From assembly GCA_964468185.1 (NCBI GenBank), contig CAYXTR010000002.1, positions 124,001-188,000 of the forward strand: a stretch of DNA of 64,000 nucleotides, given 5' to 3'. Position 1 is the stretch's first letter. Every line of letters begins with the position of its first letter. This document shows, piece by piece, positions 8,925-17,433 of this stretch. The stretch is from JANQFV01 sp964468185. Its GTDB lineage: Bacteria; Planctomycetota; Phycisphaerae; UBA1845; Fen-1342. A model generated the notes under the pieces. That model was not told the DNA's origin, ran no database searches, and saw only the letters and a list, made by a program, of their open reading frames with translations. The position numbers and the translations under genes are program-made.

Positions 8925-9443
8925 TCAAGGGGTGGCAAGGCCGAGTTCGGCGGCTTTATCCAGGAAGAGTCGGCGGACTTCGCCGAGCGCCTGGGGCATT
9001 ACCTTCACATCAGCCAGTACGGGCATGAAGTTCACGTCGCCGGACCAGCGGGGGACGACATGGACGTGCATGTGGCCGGGCAGACCGGCACCGGCGCACT
9101 TGCCGAGGTTGATGCCGATGTTGAAGCCCTGTGCGTTGAGGGCGTGCTGGAGGACGCGTTTGGCGTCGCGGGTGCGTTGCATCAACTCGAGGAGCACGTC
9201 GTCGGATAGTTGCTCGGGCTCGGCGATGTGGTGGTGTGGAGCGATGAGGGTGTGGCCGCTGCTGTAGGGGAAGAGATTCAGCAGGGTGAGGGTGTGCGTG
9301 CCGCGCCAGAGGACATAGTTTCGTTCGTCATGCTGGGGTTGGGCCAGTGTGCGGCAGAGGAAGCACTCATCGTCGCCGGTCCCAAGCTGGTCGATGTACT
9401 CCATTCGCCAAGGGGCCCAGAGTGCTTTGCGCTGCGGATCCAT
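8925..9443 (-). CDS. HIT family hydrolase (Ap4A phosphorylase-like)
   Basis: A 172-residue histidine-triad nucleotide-binding protein. The triad HMHVHVVPRW (HxHxHxxP) lies near residue 130, preceded by GFNIGINLGKCAGAG. CFLC near residue 29 is half of a zinc site seen in longer HIT proteins. The opening LWAPWRMEYI is characteristic of the bacterial/archaeal FHIT/Ap4A phosphorylase subgroup. It likely cleaves dinucleoside polyphosphates or AMP conjugates in the cytoplasm. It is on the same strand as the esterase-like gene upstream, with a 54-base gap, so co-transcription is possible. Confidence 0.92.
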   Translation of the reverse strand: MDPQRKALWAPWRMEYIDQLGTGDDECFLCRTLAQPQHDERNYVLWRGTHTLTLLNLFPYSSGHTLIAPHHHIAEPEQLSDDVLLELMQRTRDAKRVLQHALNAQGFNIGINLGKCAGAGLPGHMHVHVVPRWSGDVNFMPVLADVKVMPQALGEVRRLFLDKAAELGLATP

Positions 9444-9497
9444 GAGGTCGCTCGTGTCGTGCTGCGCACGGGGGGTGTTGTCGTGCGGGCAGCTGGT

Positions 9498-10880
9498 TCA
9501 GTTGCTATGGGCGGCATCTTCGATACCGGGCAACACCCGGATCCGCCGACTTACACGATGTTCCTTACCCTGATCGGTGACAACGAGCAAGCCGAGCTTG
9601 TAATCGCCGGGGGCCGGAATCGTGCGTTGTCCGTTGACGCCCTGCCCGATGGGCTGGCCGTCCAAGGTCCAGTGGAATTTGGCGGTGTGTTGCCAGGCGA
9701 CCGGGCAGTCCGCTGTGTAGGTGATCAGTAGCGGCTCGAACCCGATAGCCGATGAGACGCTGATGCTGACCGGACGGACCTGACGCGGCGCCCAGGCGAC
9801 GCGGGCGGCGCGCTCCGGCGTGGGTTGGGCTGCCGCATTCTGACGCTGGCGGTTTGGAGGTGGCGAGGACTGACGCGGCGGGTTTTTCTTTGCGACGCGC
9901 GTCGGTGGCCTGGTGGGCTGAACGTCGGCACTGGGTTTGATGAGGGCCGAGCCGGAGTGGCTGCGGTCATCGGGGGGCTGTTCCATGGGCTTGAGCTTGC
10001 CGGCGAGCAAAGCGAGGCCCGTGGGATTGCCGTCGATGGCTTGGCGCGAGACGAGGACGTTGGGTCGGCGGTTGGGCGTGGCGCCGCAGACGCGGGCGAA
10101 GAAGTCGGCCGCCGTGTCGGGTGTGCGCTCGTGGCCCAAGCGATTCATCTTGACCCAGGCGAAGTTCTTGTAGTTGTAGCGGTCATACCAGTTCACCGCT
10201 TCGCGCGATTCTCGTTTACAGATGCCGAGATCATTCTGCGTCCAGACGACGAGCACGGGATGGTATCGGGAGCGCGGCACCAGCGTAGGATCCAGCACTT
10301 CGGGAGAGAAGTTCGATTGCCGGACTGCGAGACAGGTGAACACATCCGGGTGGCGGTTGAGCATGTAATGCGCCATGTAGCCGCCGGAGGAGAAGCCGGT
10401 CGACAGGACGTGTTCGCGTTTGGCAGCAGTGGTCTGGTAGACGTGGTTCAGGATGGCAAGGGTGGCTTCCTCATCGGAGCGGAGGGCGCTGTTCACACGC
10501 TTGAGCGGGAATTCGCCGAAGACGCTGAAGGCGTTAAGGATGGGTGCGATGACGATGTAGCCGTAGCGGTCGGCTTCCTGCTGCCACTCGCGGGCCTGGG
10601 AGTGGGCGACATCGAAGGGTTTCATTCCGTGAAACGTAATAACGATGGGCCAGGCGCGGTTCTGGCGTTCAGCTTCGGAGGCGTTGACGTACTCCTTCGG
10701 CAGGTAGAGGTAGTACGAGCGCCTGGTGGTGGGTTCGCGGAGGCGGTCGAGACGGCCTTCGCCGCGGGGCTGCGGAACGGCGCAGCCGCTGAGCGTAGCC
10801 AGTAGCAGACCGGCGAGCAGAAGCCCAGGCGACCTGGCGAACGCGAGGCGAGCGACTTGGGAGGCGTGGTTTCGTATCAT
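9498..10880 (-). CDS. Lipoprotein alpha/beta hydrolase (PHB depolymerase/esterase-like) with C-terminal PKD-like domain
   Basis: A 460-residue protein starting at the ATG at 10880 (complement), with AAGGGA 4 bases before it. A TTG codon lies immediately upstream and is less likely. The N-terminus ends in LATLSGC, a lipobox. Residues about 55-270 form an alpha/beta hydrolase: VITFHGMKPF (oxyanion region), the nucleophile elbow GFSSGG, a likely acid in VVWTQND, and a likely His in RLGHERTPD. This resembles the PHB depolymerase/LpqC group. A Pro/Arg/Gln-rich linker follows, then about 85 residues of a PKD or Ig-like fold (TYTADCPVAWQHTAKFHW, then GDYKLGLLVV). The substrate is unknown, perhaps an extracellular ester. 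Confidence 0.8.
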   Translation of the reverse strand: MIRNHASQVARLAFARSPGLLLAGLLLATLSGCAVPQPRGEGRLDRLREPTTRRSYYLYLPKEYVNASEAERQNRAWPIVITFHGMKPFDVAHSQAREWQQEADRYGYIVIAPILNAFSVFGEFPLKRVNSALRSDEEATLAILNHVYQTTAAKREHVLSTGFSSGGYMAHYMLNRHPDVFTCLAVRQSNFSPEVLDPTLVPRSRYHPVLVVWTQNDLGICKRESREAVNWYDRYNYKNFAWVKMNRLGHERTPDTAADFFARVCGATPNRRPNVLVSRQAIDGNPTGLALLAGKLKPMEQPPDDRSHSGSALIKPSADVQPTRPPTRVAKKNPPRQSSPPPNRQRQNAAAQPTPERAARVAWAPRQVRPVSISVSSAIGFEPLLITYTADCPVAWQHTAKFHWTLDGQPIGQGVNGQRTIPAPGDYKLGLLVVTDQGKEHRVSRRIRVLPGIEDAAHSN

Positions 10881-11098
10881 CAAGTCCCTTATTGAAACGG
10901 GATTATCGCGCTAATTCGAGATTCTGCTTGTGCTATCGGGAGTTCGTCCGGTCTGGTTGACCGCGTCGGGCGCGTTTGCGTGTCCCGACCCACGATGACT
11001 ATTCTAGCTCCCTGGCAGGTTGGTTCAATACAGTCCAGACGGTGTAACACGGCGACGCAGCGGTGCCGCATATACACGCCGCGCAGCAGGAGGCCGCC

Positions 11099-12514
11099 AT
11101 GGCCACCCATATTCATGATACCACGGTCGTTACGCAACGTGGCGACGTGATTGAGACATTGGAGCACCAGTCTCTGGTACTGGACGGAGGGCGGGTGGCG
11201 GCGTTTGCGCCGGCTGCGGAGTTGGCGTCGCGGGTGGCGGGGGGGGCGTTCGATGAGGTCGTGGACGGCCGCCGGCAGATTACGGTGCCGGGGCTGGTGA
11301 ATACGCATCATCATTTGTACCAGTCGCTGACGCGGTGTGTTGCGGGTGCGCAAGATGTCCGGCTGTTTGACTGGCTGTTAACGCAGTATCCGCTGTGGCG
11401 AGCGCTGGACCGGGAGGCGTTGTTTCTCGCGGCACAAGTGAGCATCGCGGAGTTGTTGCTGCATGGCTGCACGACCACGAGCGATCACCATTACATGTTC
11501 CCGGTGGAGCAGAATGTGGCGTTGGAGGCGGTGTTCGAGGCGGCGGAGGCGCTGGGCATCAGAATTCATGCGTGTCGGGGTAGCATGACGTTGGGGCAGT
11601 CCGGTGGCGGGTTACCGCCCGATAACTGTGTTGAGCAGGACATGGAGGTGCTGCGCGATTGCGAGCGTGTGCTGGATGCCTGGCATGATCCTGGGGCGTA
11701 CAGCCTGCGACGCGTGGACCTGGCACCTTGCTCGCCGTTCAACGTCACGCGCGAGTTGCTGCGCGATACGCAGGTGCTGGCGCGGGAACGAGGGGTACTG
11801 CTGCATACGCATCTGGGGGAGACGCTGGAAGAGGAGGCGTATTGTCTGGAACGGTTCGGGTGTCGGCCGATGCGCTATCTGGAGGAGTTGGACTGGTTGG
11901 GACGGGACGTCTACCTGGCGCATTGCGTGTGGCTGAATCAGGAGGAGATCGAGTTGTTGGCGCGGACGGGGACGGCGGTGAGTCACAATCCGGTATCGAA
12001 TCTGCGGCTGGGGAGTGGCGTTGCACCGTTGCAACGGATGTTGGATGCGGGTGTTCGGGTGGGGATTGGGGTGGATGGCTCGGCGAGTAACGACGGGGGC
12101 AACATTTTGTCGGCGGCGCGGATGGCTTTGTATCTGGCGCGGGTGTTGCCGGTGGTGGGGAATCGAGTCAGGGAGGATGACGAAGCGGTACCAACAGGGT
12201 CGTTGATGCCGGCGCGGGCCGTTTTTGAGTTGGCGACGACGGGAGGGGCGGCGTGTTTGGGACGGGAGGAACTGGGGCATCTGAATGTGGGGGCGGCGGC
12301 GGATGTGGCGATGTTTGCGCTGGATGATGTGGCACTGGCGGGGGCGGGCGTGCGGGATCCGCTGGCGGCACTGGTGTTTTGTGAGCCGCCGCGGGCGTCG
12401 CGCGTGTTTGTGGCGGGGCGTGAGGTCGTGCGTGATGGGCGACTGGTTGGGATCGACGAAGAGCGCCTAGCGCGGCGGTTCAACGACCTGGTAGCACAGC
12501 GGTTTCGTGGTTAG
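11099..12514 (+). CDS. 8-oxoguanine deaminase / SsnA-AtzB type amidohydrolase
   Basis: A 471-residue metal-dependent cytosine-deaminase-type amidohydrolase. The ATG at 11099 is preceded by AGGAGG with a 5-base gap. Metal ligands are visible: NTHHHLYQSLTR (HxH, near residue 66), HTHLGET, the AHCVWL His, and GIGVDGSASND (the Asp). The combination of AQDVRLFDWL, IAELLLHGCTTTSDHHYMFP and VNTHHHLYQSL matches the 8-oxoguanine deaminase/hydroxyatrazine hydrolase branch better than guanine deaminase. It probably removes an exocyclic amino group from an oxidised purine or a related heterocycle, releasing ammonia. A carbamate kinase gene follows on the same strand after 89 bases, which suggests a nitrogen-salvage role. 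Confidence 0.85.
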   Translation: MATHIHDTTVVTQRGDVIETLEHQSLVLDGGRVAAFAPAAELASRVAGGAFDEVVDGRRQITVPGLVNTHHHLYQSLTRCVAGAQDVRLFDWLLTQYPLWRALDREALFLAAQVSIAELLLHGCTTTSDHHYMFPVEQNVALEAVFEAAEALGIRIHACRGSMTLGQSGGGLPPDNCVEQDMEVLRDCERVLDAWHDPGAYSLRRVDLAPCSPFNVTRELLRDTQVLARERGVLLHTHLGETLEEEAYCLERFGCRPMRYLEELDWLGRDVYLAHCVWLNQEEIELLARTGTAVSHNPVSNLRLGSGVAPLQRMLDAGVRVGIGVDGSASNDGGNILSAARMALYLARVLPVVGNRVREDDEAVPTGSLMPARAVFELATTGGAACLGREELGHLNVGAAADVAMFALDDVALAGAGVRDPLAALVFCEPPRASRVFVAGREVVRDGRLVGIDEERLARRFNDLVAQRFRG

Positions 12515-12603
12515 CGGGCAGGGGATGGTCTTTGCGCGTTCTTCACGCGTGGAGTGGCCGGTGTCCGATAGGAAGATTTTGGGCCGGAGCATATACTGGA
12601 CGG

Positions 12604-13572
12604 ATGCCGACTTATCGCGAGAAGCTTATCGTGGTGGCGCTGGGGGGTAACGCGATCTCGCGCGCCAACCAGGAGGGCAACGTTCCGCAGCAGTTCGAGA
12701 ACACGCGCTATACAGCGGACTACCTCGCCGGGTTGATCGCGGACGGGTATCAACTCGTCGTCACACATGGCAACGGTCCACAGGTGGGGAACGTGTTGCG
12801 ACGGGTGGAACTGGCGGCACGTGAGCTGTACCGCTTGCCGTTGCATATTTGTGGTGCCCATACGCAAGGCGGCATGGGCTTCATGATTGCGCAGTGCATC
12901 AACAACGCGCTGCGGGCACGGCAGATCGAGCGACGGGCATCGGCGATCGTGACGAGTGTGGAGGTTGATCCCAAAGACAAGGCGTTTGAGAATCCGACCA
13001 AGCCGATTGGCAGCTTCTATCGCAAGGACAAGGCCGAGGCGCTGATGGCCGAGCACGGGTGGGAGATGGTTCAGGTGCCGAATCAGGGTTGGCGACGCGT
13101 GGTGCCGTCTCCCGCGCCGCAGGCGATCGTCGAGATTGAGCTGATCCGCCGACTGATTGAAGCGGGTGAGCTATTGGTGGTGGGGGGCGGCGGCGGCATT
13201 CCGGTGGCGCGGACGCCGGACGGTGGCTGGGAGGGTGTCGAGGCGGTTATCGACAAGGATCGCACCGGAGCGTTGGTGGGACGGGTGCTGGATGCGCCGG
13301 TCTTTCTCATCGTGACGAGTGTGGAGCGGGTGGCGCTGGGGTATGGAACGCCGAAAGAGCGGCAACTCGAGCGGATGACGGTCTCCGAGGCCCAGATGCA
13401 CCTGATGGCGGGGGAGTTTCCGCCGGGGTCGATGGGGCCGAAGATCGAGGCGGCGATCGAGTTTCTGCGGGATTGCGAGAAGAAGGACGCACGCGTGATC
13501 ATCTGTGATATTGAGCACATGGGGGAAGCGTTGCAGGGCCAGAGTGGGACGGTGGTGGAGCCAGATAACTGA
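12604..13572 (+). CDS. arcC: Carbamate kinase
   Basis: 322 residues, close to the usual 310-315. I start at ATG 12604 (MPTYREKLIVVALGGNAI) because the family begins here; a longer frame exists upstream. It catalyses carbamoyl phosphate + ADP to ATP + carbamate. Motifs are VVALGGNAI at the N-terminus, THGNGPQVGNVL near residue 54, VGGGGGIPV near residue 200, VIDKDRTGALVG, and GSMGPKIEAAIEF. No arginine deiminase or ornithine carbamoyltransferase lies beside it. Its partner here is the purine-type deaminase upstream. That fits a catabolic carbamate kinase of YqeA type, which harvests ATP from allantoin or ureido-compound breakdown, but the source of its carbamoyl phosphate is not in the window. 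Confidence 0.93.
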   Translation: MPTYREKLIVVALGGNAISRANQEGNVPQQFENTRYTADYLAGLIADGYQLVVTHGNGPQVGNVLRRVELAARELYRLPLHICGAHTQGGMGFMIAQCINNALRARQIERRASAIVTSVEVDPKDKAFENPTKPIGSFYRKDKAEALMAEHGWEMVQVPNQGWRRVVPSPAPQAIVEIELIRRLIEAGELLVVGGGGGIPVARTPDGGWEGVEAVIDKDRTGALVGRVLDAPVFLIVTSVERVALGYGTPKERQLERMTVSEAQMHLMAGEFPPGSMGPKIEAAIEFLRDCEKKDARVIICDIEHMGEALQGQSGTVVEPDN

Positions 13573-13697
13573 GTCGGTGCCATTGGCGGCCGGCATCGCC
13601 AGGCGTCTCACAACGCGCGGCCAGACCCATCAACAAGTGTCGATTACGCCGGTATACTTGCAACTGGTTCCAAGTTGCGACAGGGAGGTGCGTAGCG

Positions 13698-14168
13698 ATG
13701 ATCCAATTGCAGCGGGTGCTATGGCCGACGGATTTCTCGGAGCTTTCCTTGCACGGCGGACGGTATGCGCGCGAGTTGGCGCGACAATTCAATGCTGAAC
13801 TGCACGTGGTGCACGTCGCGGCGCCGCCGATAGCGCCGGATGTCTCGGTGACGATGCCGGTGGATTTGCCGAGCACGTATGGTGAGGAGGAGCTGCTGGA
13901 TGCGGCCCGCGCGGAACTGAATCACGTACTGGAGGACGAGCTGTCCGACGTGGACCGGGTGGTTGCGGACGTGTTCTTTGGTGAGCCGGCGCGTGGAATC
14001 TGCCGTTATGCGGACGAACACGAAATCGAGCTGGTTGTGGTTTGTACGCACGGACGGACGGGATTGCGACACGTGTTGATTGGCAGTACGACTGAGCGGG
14101 TTGTGCAGCATGCGCCGTGTCCGGTGCTGGTGATCAAGAATCCTGAGCGAGATTTCGTGTTGCCGTGA
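13698..14168 (+). CDS. Universal stress protein (UspA family)
   Basis: 156 residues, a single Usp domain. ATG 13698 has GGAGG nine bases upstream. VLWPTDFSELSLHGGRYA begins strand 1, and the ATP-binding loop THGRTGLRHVLIGSTTERVV fits G-2x-G-9x-G(S/T), so this is a nucleotide-binding (UspFG/MJ0577-like) member. It ends with APCPVLVIKN, as expected. A single-gene cytoplasmic stress or energy-state protein. Confidence 0.93.
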   Translation: MIQLQRVLWPTDFSELSLHGGRYARELARQFNAELHVVHVAAPPIAPDVSVTMPVDLPSTYGEEELLDAARAELNHVLEDELSDVDRVVADVFFGEPARGICRYADEHEIELVVVCTHGRTGLRHVLIGSTTERVVQHAPCPVLVIKNPERDFVLP

Positions 14169-14241
14169 TGGTGGGCTGTGGCGATGTAGAGGCCGCGTGG
14201 GTGGGGATCGCGGGGGCTACTCGGTCGCGAGTCGTGTGGTG

Positions 14242-16725
14242 ATGGCGACGTTTGTGCTCGAGCAGCCGGGCTGGCTGGCGGTGGCGGTTGCCGCTGTTCT
14301 CAGTGCGCGGCTGATGGTGATGGGCGGTGGGCGACGTGAGCTGCTGCTGCGCGATGGCGTGATCAGTGCGGCACTGATTGGGGTGGCGTATTTTTTGGGG
14401 CGGTATGGGGCGCCCGGGCTGCATGGAGCGTTGCTAATCAGCGCCGTGGCAGCCGGGGGGTGGTGGATCAGCGATCTGTATCGACGGGACGTGGCGCGTT
14501 TGCGCATGTGGCGTGTCATGGTGCTGGTGATGCTGCGGTTGCTGGCGTGGGTGATCGTGCTCATTCTGCTCTCGCGGCCGGCATTTGACCGGCGTGAGAC
14601 GGTGTGGGAGCGGCCGGTGCTGGCGGTCTTGCTGGATGCGTCGTCTTCGATGGCGATTGAGGACGTCACTGCCGAGGGCGGGCCGCTGGGGTCGCGGGCG
14701 GCACGTGCGAACCGCGCGTTGCGTGATGCGGCGCGTTTGCTGAAGCGGACCAACACGTTGTACGACATTCGCTTGCGGACGGTGGGCGCGACATTGGCGC
14801 CGGCGGATGACTGGCGCGTCGTACCGGAGGCGCCATTGACGGGGCTGGCCGCGGGCTTGCGCGGTGCGCAGGCGTTGCGGTCAGCCCGCGGTCGTCCGCC
14901 GGCGGCGGTGTTGGTGGTTTCGGATGGGGCTGAGACGATTCGTGACGCAGCCGCGGTGCGGGCGGCGGCGCGCGAGTTGGCCGACGCGGACGTGGCGCTA
15001 CTGGCGGCGGGCGTTGGACCGCGGCCGGGTGAGACGCCTTTGGTCGAGCTGGAGCCGCTGGGCGTGCCGCCTCGCGTCGGCCTGCGTGATCTGCTGCGGG
15101 TTGATGTGCGGGGGCGCACGCAGGCGTGCACGGGACATGACCTGACGGTGCAACTGTATTGGAATGACGACTTGGTGGCGACGCGGGCGGTTTCGTTTGG
15201 AGTGGATGATGAGGGGCTCGCGACCTCCTTCGAGACGACGCCGCCGGCGCTGGGTGCGCATCGGCTTACGGCGCGAGTTGTGCTGCCGGAGAGCCTGGGT
15301 GGTGGCGTGTTCATGCGGACGATGATCGTGGAGGTTGAAAGTGACAAGGTGCGTGTGCTGTACCTGGATCAGGTGCCGCGGGTGGAGTCGGCGTTCGCGC
15401 TGCGTGCGTTGGCCGGTATGCCGGGGATTGAGGTCACGCCGCATTACTTCTTTGATGAGACGCTGGTGCGCGATGGTGACGAGGTAGCGTCATTACTGGC
15501 CGGACAGGATGTTGTCGTGATCGGGCAAATGCGCGACGCATTGCCGGGGCCGGTGGTAGATCGCCTCGCGGAAGCGGTGTTGCAGCGCGGGGTGGGTGTA
15601 CTACTGGCCGGGGGGCCGCGGCTGTTCGGCCAGGGGCGGTATGGGGGCAGCCGGATGAATGTAATCAGTCCGGTGCGTCTGCCGCGCAGCGAGGCGCCGC
15701 TGGTCGAAGAGGCGGTGTTTCTGCCGACCGCGTATGGGCGTCGTCATCCGGTGCTCATGTTGCCGGCCACATGGCCGACGGAGGGTGCGATGACGGATGA
15801 GGAGCGCCCGCGGGAGGCACAGGTTTCGTGGGAGGACCTGCCGGCATTGGGGCGGGCGGTGCCACTGGGTGAGGCGGATCCGAATGCGTCCGTGTTGGCG
15901 GTGGATGCGAGCGGGCGGGCGTTACTGGTGGCGCAGGAAGTTGGGCGGGGGCGCTGTCTGGCGGCGGGTTGGGAGGCGACGTGGCCTTGGGCGTTGGGGT
16001 CTGACGTGGGTGAGCGGGTGCATCGGCACTTGTGGCGGCAGATCGTCCGCTGGCTGGCGAATCGTCGACCAGAGGCATGGGTGATCACGGACCAGACGAG
16101 CTACGCCAAGGCGGCGCTTGATGATGCGGGTCAATCGGTCACGGTACGGGCCGGTGTCACGGGATTGCCGGTTTTCGACGAGCTGGACGCTCGTGCGCAG
16201 GTGCACACGAAGTTGATGTTGCGAGCTGCTGAGGGTGACGGCGGTGCGGGAGGTGAACTGGATGTGCCGCTGCGCGTGACGGCGGATGGTGGCTGGGTGG
16301 CGCGGTTGCCGGACGACATTGACCAGGCGCGCCTGGCGACCGGGGCGTACGAGCTGGAGTTTTACGTGGATGTGCCCGCAGCGAACCGGCAAGAGGTTGG
16401 TGAGGCTGGTCTGGGTGATGGCTCGTTACGTGGGCGCACTCGTTTTGAGGTGTTAGCGGAAGACCTGGAGCGGCGGCCGCCGACGGCGAACCTGGCCTTG
16501 CTGGAGCAGATTGCCGGGCGGACGGCGTCGGTGGGCGGTATGTACCGGTCGGTCGAGGCGCTAGATGTGCTACTGGAGCGGCTGAATCGTGAGGATCGTC
16601 GACGACGCGTGCCTGTGCGCAGCCGGTTTGAGGTGGTGGATCGGTTGCCGTGGCTGTGGCTGGGCGCGTTGGTAGGTGTAATGGGCGTGGAGTGGGCGGT
16701 GCGCAAGCGCGCCGGGCTGGTATGA
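14242..16725 (+). CDS. Membrane protein with vWA-like and class I amidotransferase-like domains
   Basis: About 827 residues. The start is uncertain: ATG 14242 is used, but GTG 14197 is also open, with AGAGG four bases before it. Three hydrophobic spans occur in the first about 120 residues (WLAVAVAAVLSARLMVMGGG, then GALLISAVAAGGWWIS, then LRLLAWVIVLILLSRPAF). A von Willebrand A-like domain follows with the MIDAS-like start DASSSM. After it comes a GATase1-like fold (VRVLYLDQVPRVESAFALR, then DVVVIGQM and LLAGGPRLFG), and a final TM helix WLWLGALVGVMGVEWAV. Such proteins are typical of Planctomycetes and Verrucomicrobia, usually beside MoxR/DUF58 genes. No MoxR is present here. No catalytic Cys for glutaminase activity is evident, so a structural or sensory role is more likely. 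Confidence 0.75.
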   Translation: MATFVLEQPGWLAVAVAAVLSARLMVMGGGRRELLLRDGVISAALIGVAYFLGRYGAPGLHGALLISAVAAGGWWISDLYRRDVARLRMWRVMVLVMLRLLAWVIVLILLSRPAFDRRETVWERPVLAVLLDASSSMAIEDVTAEGGPLGSRAARANRALRDAARLLKRTNTLYDIRLRTVGATLAPADDWRVVPEAPLTGLAAGLRGAQALRSARGRPPAAVLVVSDGAETIRDAAAVRAAARELADADVALLAAGVGPRPGETPLVELEPLGVPPRVGLRDLLRVDVRGRTQACTGHDLTVQLYWNDDLVATRAVSFGVDDEGLATSFETTPPALGAHRLTARVVLPESLGGGVFMRTMIVEVESDKVRVLYLDQVPRVESAFALRALAGMPGIEVTPHYFFDETLVRDGDEVASLLAGQDVVVIGQMRDALPGPVVDRLAEAVLQRGVGVLLAGGPRLFGQGRYGGSRMNVISPVRLPRSEAPLVEEAVFLPTAYGRRHPVLMLPATWPTEGAMTDEERPREAQVSWEDLPALGRAVPLGEADPNASVLAVDASGRALLVAQEVGRGRCLAAGWEATWPWALGSDVGERVHRHLWRQIVRWLANRRPEAWVITDQTSYAKAALDDAGQSVTVRAGVTGLPVFDELDARAQVHTKLMLRAAEGDGGAGGELDVPLRVTADGGWVARLPDDIDQARLATGAYELEFYVDVPAANRQEVGEAGLGDGSLRGRTRFEVLAEDLERRPPTANLALLEQIAGRTASVGGMYRSVEALDVLLERLNREDRRRRVPVRSRFEVVDRLPWLWLGALVGVMGVEWAVRKRAGLV

Positions 16726-16776
16726 GCACTGCGCCGTGACGCGTTCGGTAATGCGGCGGCCGGGAACCGCGTCTTC

Positions 16777-17433
16777 TCAGGCCTTGACCAGGCCTTCGCG
16801 GATGGCGAAGCGGGTCAACTCTACGCGGTCGTGGATGTCCAGTTTGTCCATGAAATTGCAGGAGTGGCGGTGGACGGTTTTGGCGCTGATGTGCATGGTG
16901 TTTGCGATTTCCTTCTGCGCGAGCCCCTGGGCGATGTAACGCAGTACTTCGATCTCGCGCGGAGTGAGGGTGGCTGCGCGGGATTGGGGGCGTGTGGCGA
17001 GATGCGTGCCATCGCTGTCGACGACGATGCGTCCCCGGACGGTTTCCGAGTAGTAGCTGCCGCCGGCAGCGACCGCATCGATGGCGGCAATGACGGTCGC
17101 GAGGGGGTCGGCCTTGGTGAGGTAGCCGGCGGCGCGGACTGCGAGCGCCTGCTCGATATAGTGGTCGTGGGTGTGTGCGCTGAGGAAGATGATGGCGGCC
17201 TTTGGGCAACGGCCCTTTATGGCGCGGGCGGCCTCGAAACTGTCGAGGCCCGGCATGTCGATATCGAGCAAGACGATGTCGGGGTGCTGCTGGATGGCCT
17301 GACGTACGGCCTCGTCGCCGCTGTGTGCGCTGGCGACGAGTTCGTAGCCGGGCTCCGTCGCCAGCCGCTGCGCGAGTACGTCACGCACGAGGTGATGGTC
17401 GTCGGCGAGCAAGAGACGAATCGGGGCGGTCAT
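16777..17433 (-). CDS. NarL/FixJ-type response regulator
   Basis: 218 residues. REC domain at 1-120: acidic pocket ADDHH, phospho-acceptor Asp in VLLDIDMPGLDS, switch residues in LSAHT, and the Lys in YLTKADP. A LuxR-type HTH occupies about 150-215 (LTPREIEVLRYIAQGLAQKEI, split here only for description, then SAKTVHRHSCNFMDKL). Its ATG overlaps the TGA of the upstream histidine kinase (ATGA), so the two are translationally coupled and very likely form one signalling pair. It is a DNA-binding transcription regulator; target genes are unknown. Confidence 0.93.
   Translation of the reverse strand: MTAPIRLLLADDHHLVRDVLAQRLATEPGYELVASAHSGDEAVRQAIQQHPDIVLLDIDMPGLDSFEAARAIKGRCPKAAIIFLSAHTHDHYIEQALAVRAAGYLTKADPLATVIAAIDAVAAGGSYYSETVRGRIVVDSDGTHLATRPQSRAATLTPREIEVLRYIAQGLAQKEIANTMHISAKTVHRHSCNFMDKLDIHDRVELTRFAIREGLVKA

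Noticed and set aside
11099..12514. Guanine deaminase or true atrazine-pathway enzyme
   Set aside because: The motif set (AQDVRLFDWL, TTTSDHHYMFP) fits the 8-oxoguanine deaminase/SsnA-AtzB branch better, and no xenobiotic pathway genes are nearby.
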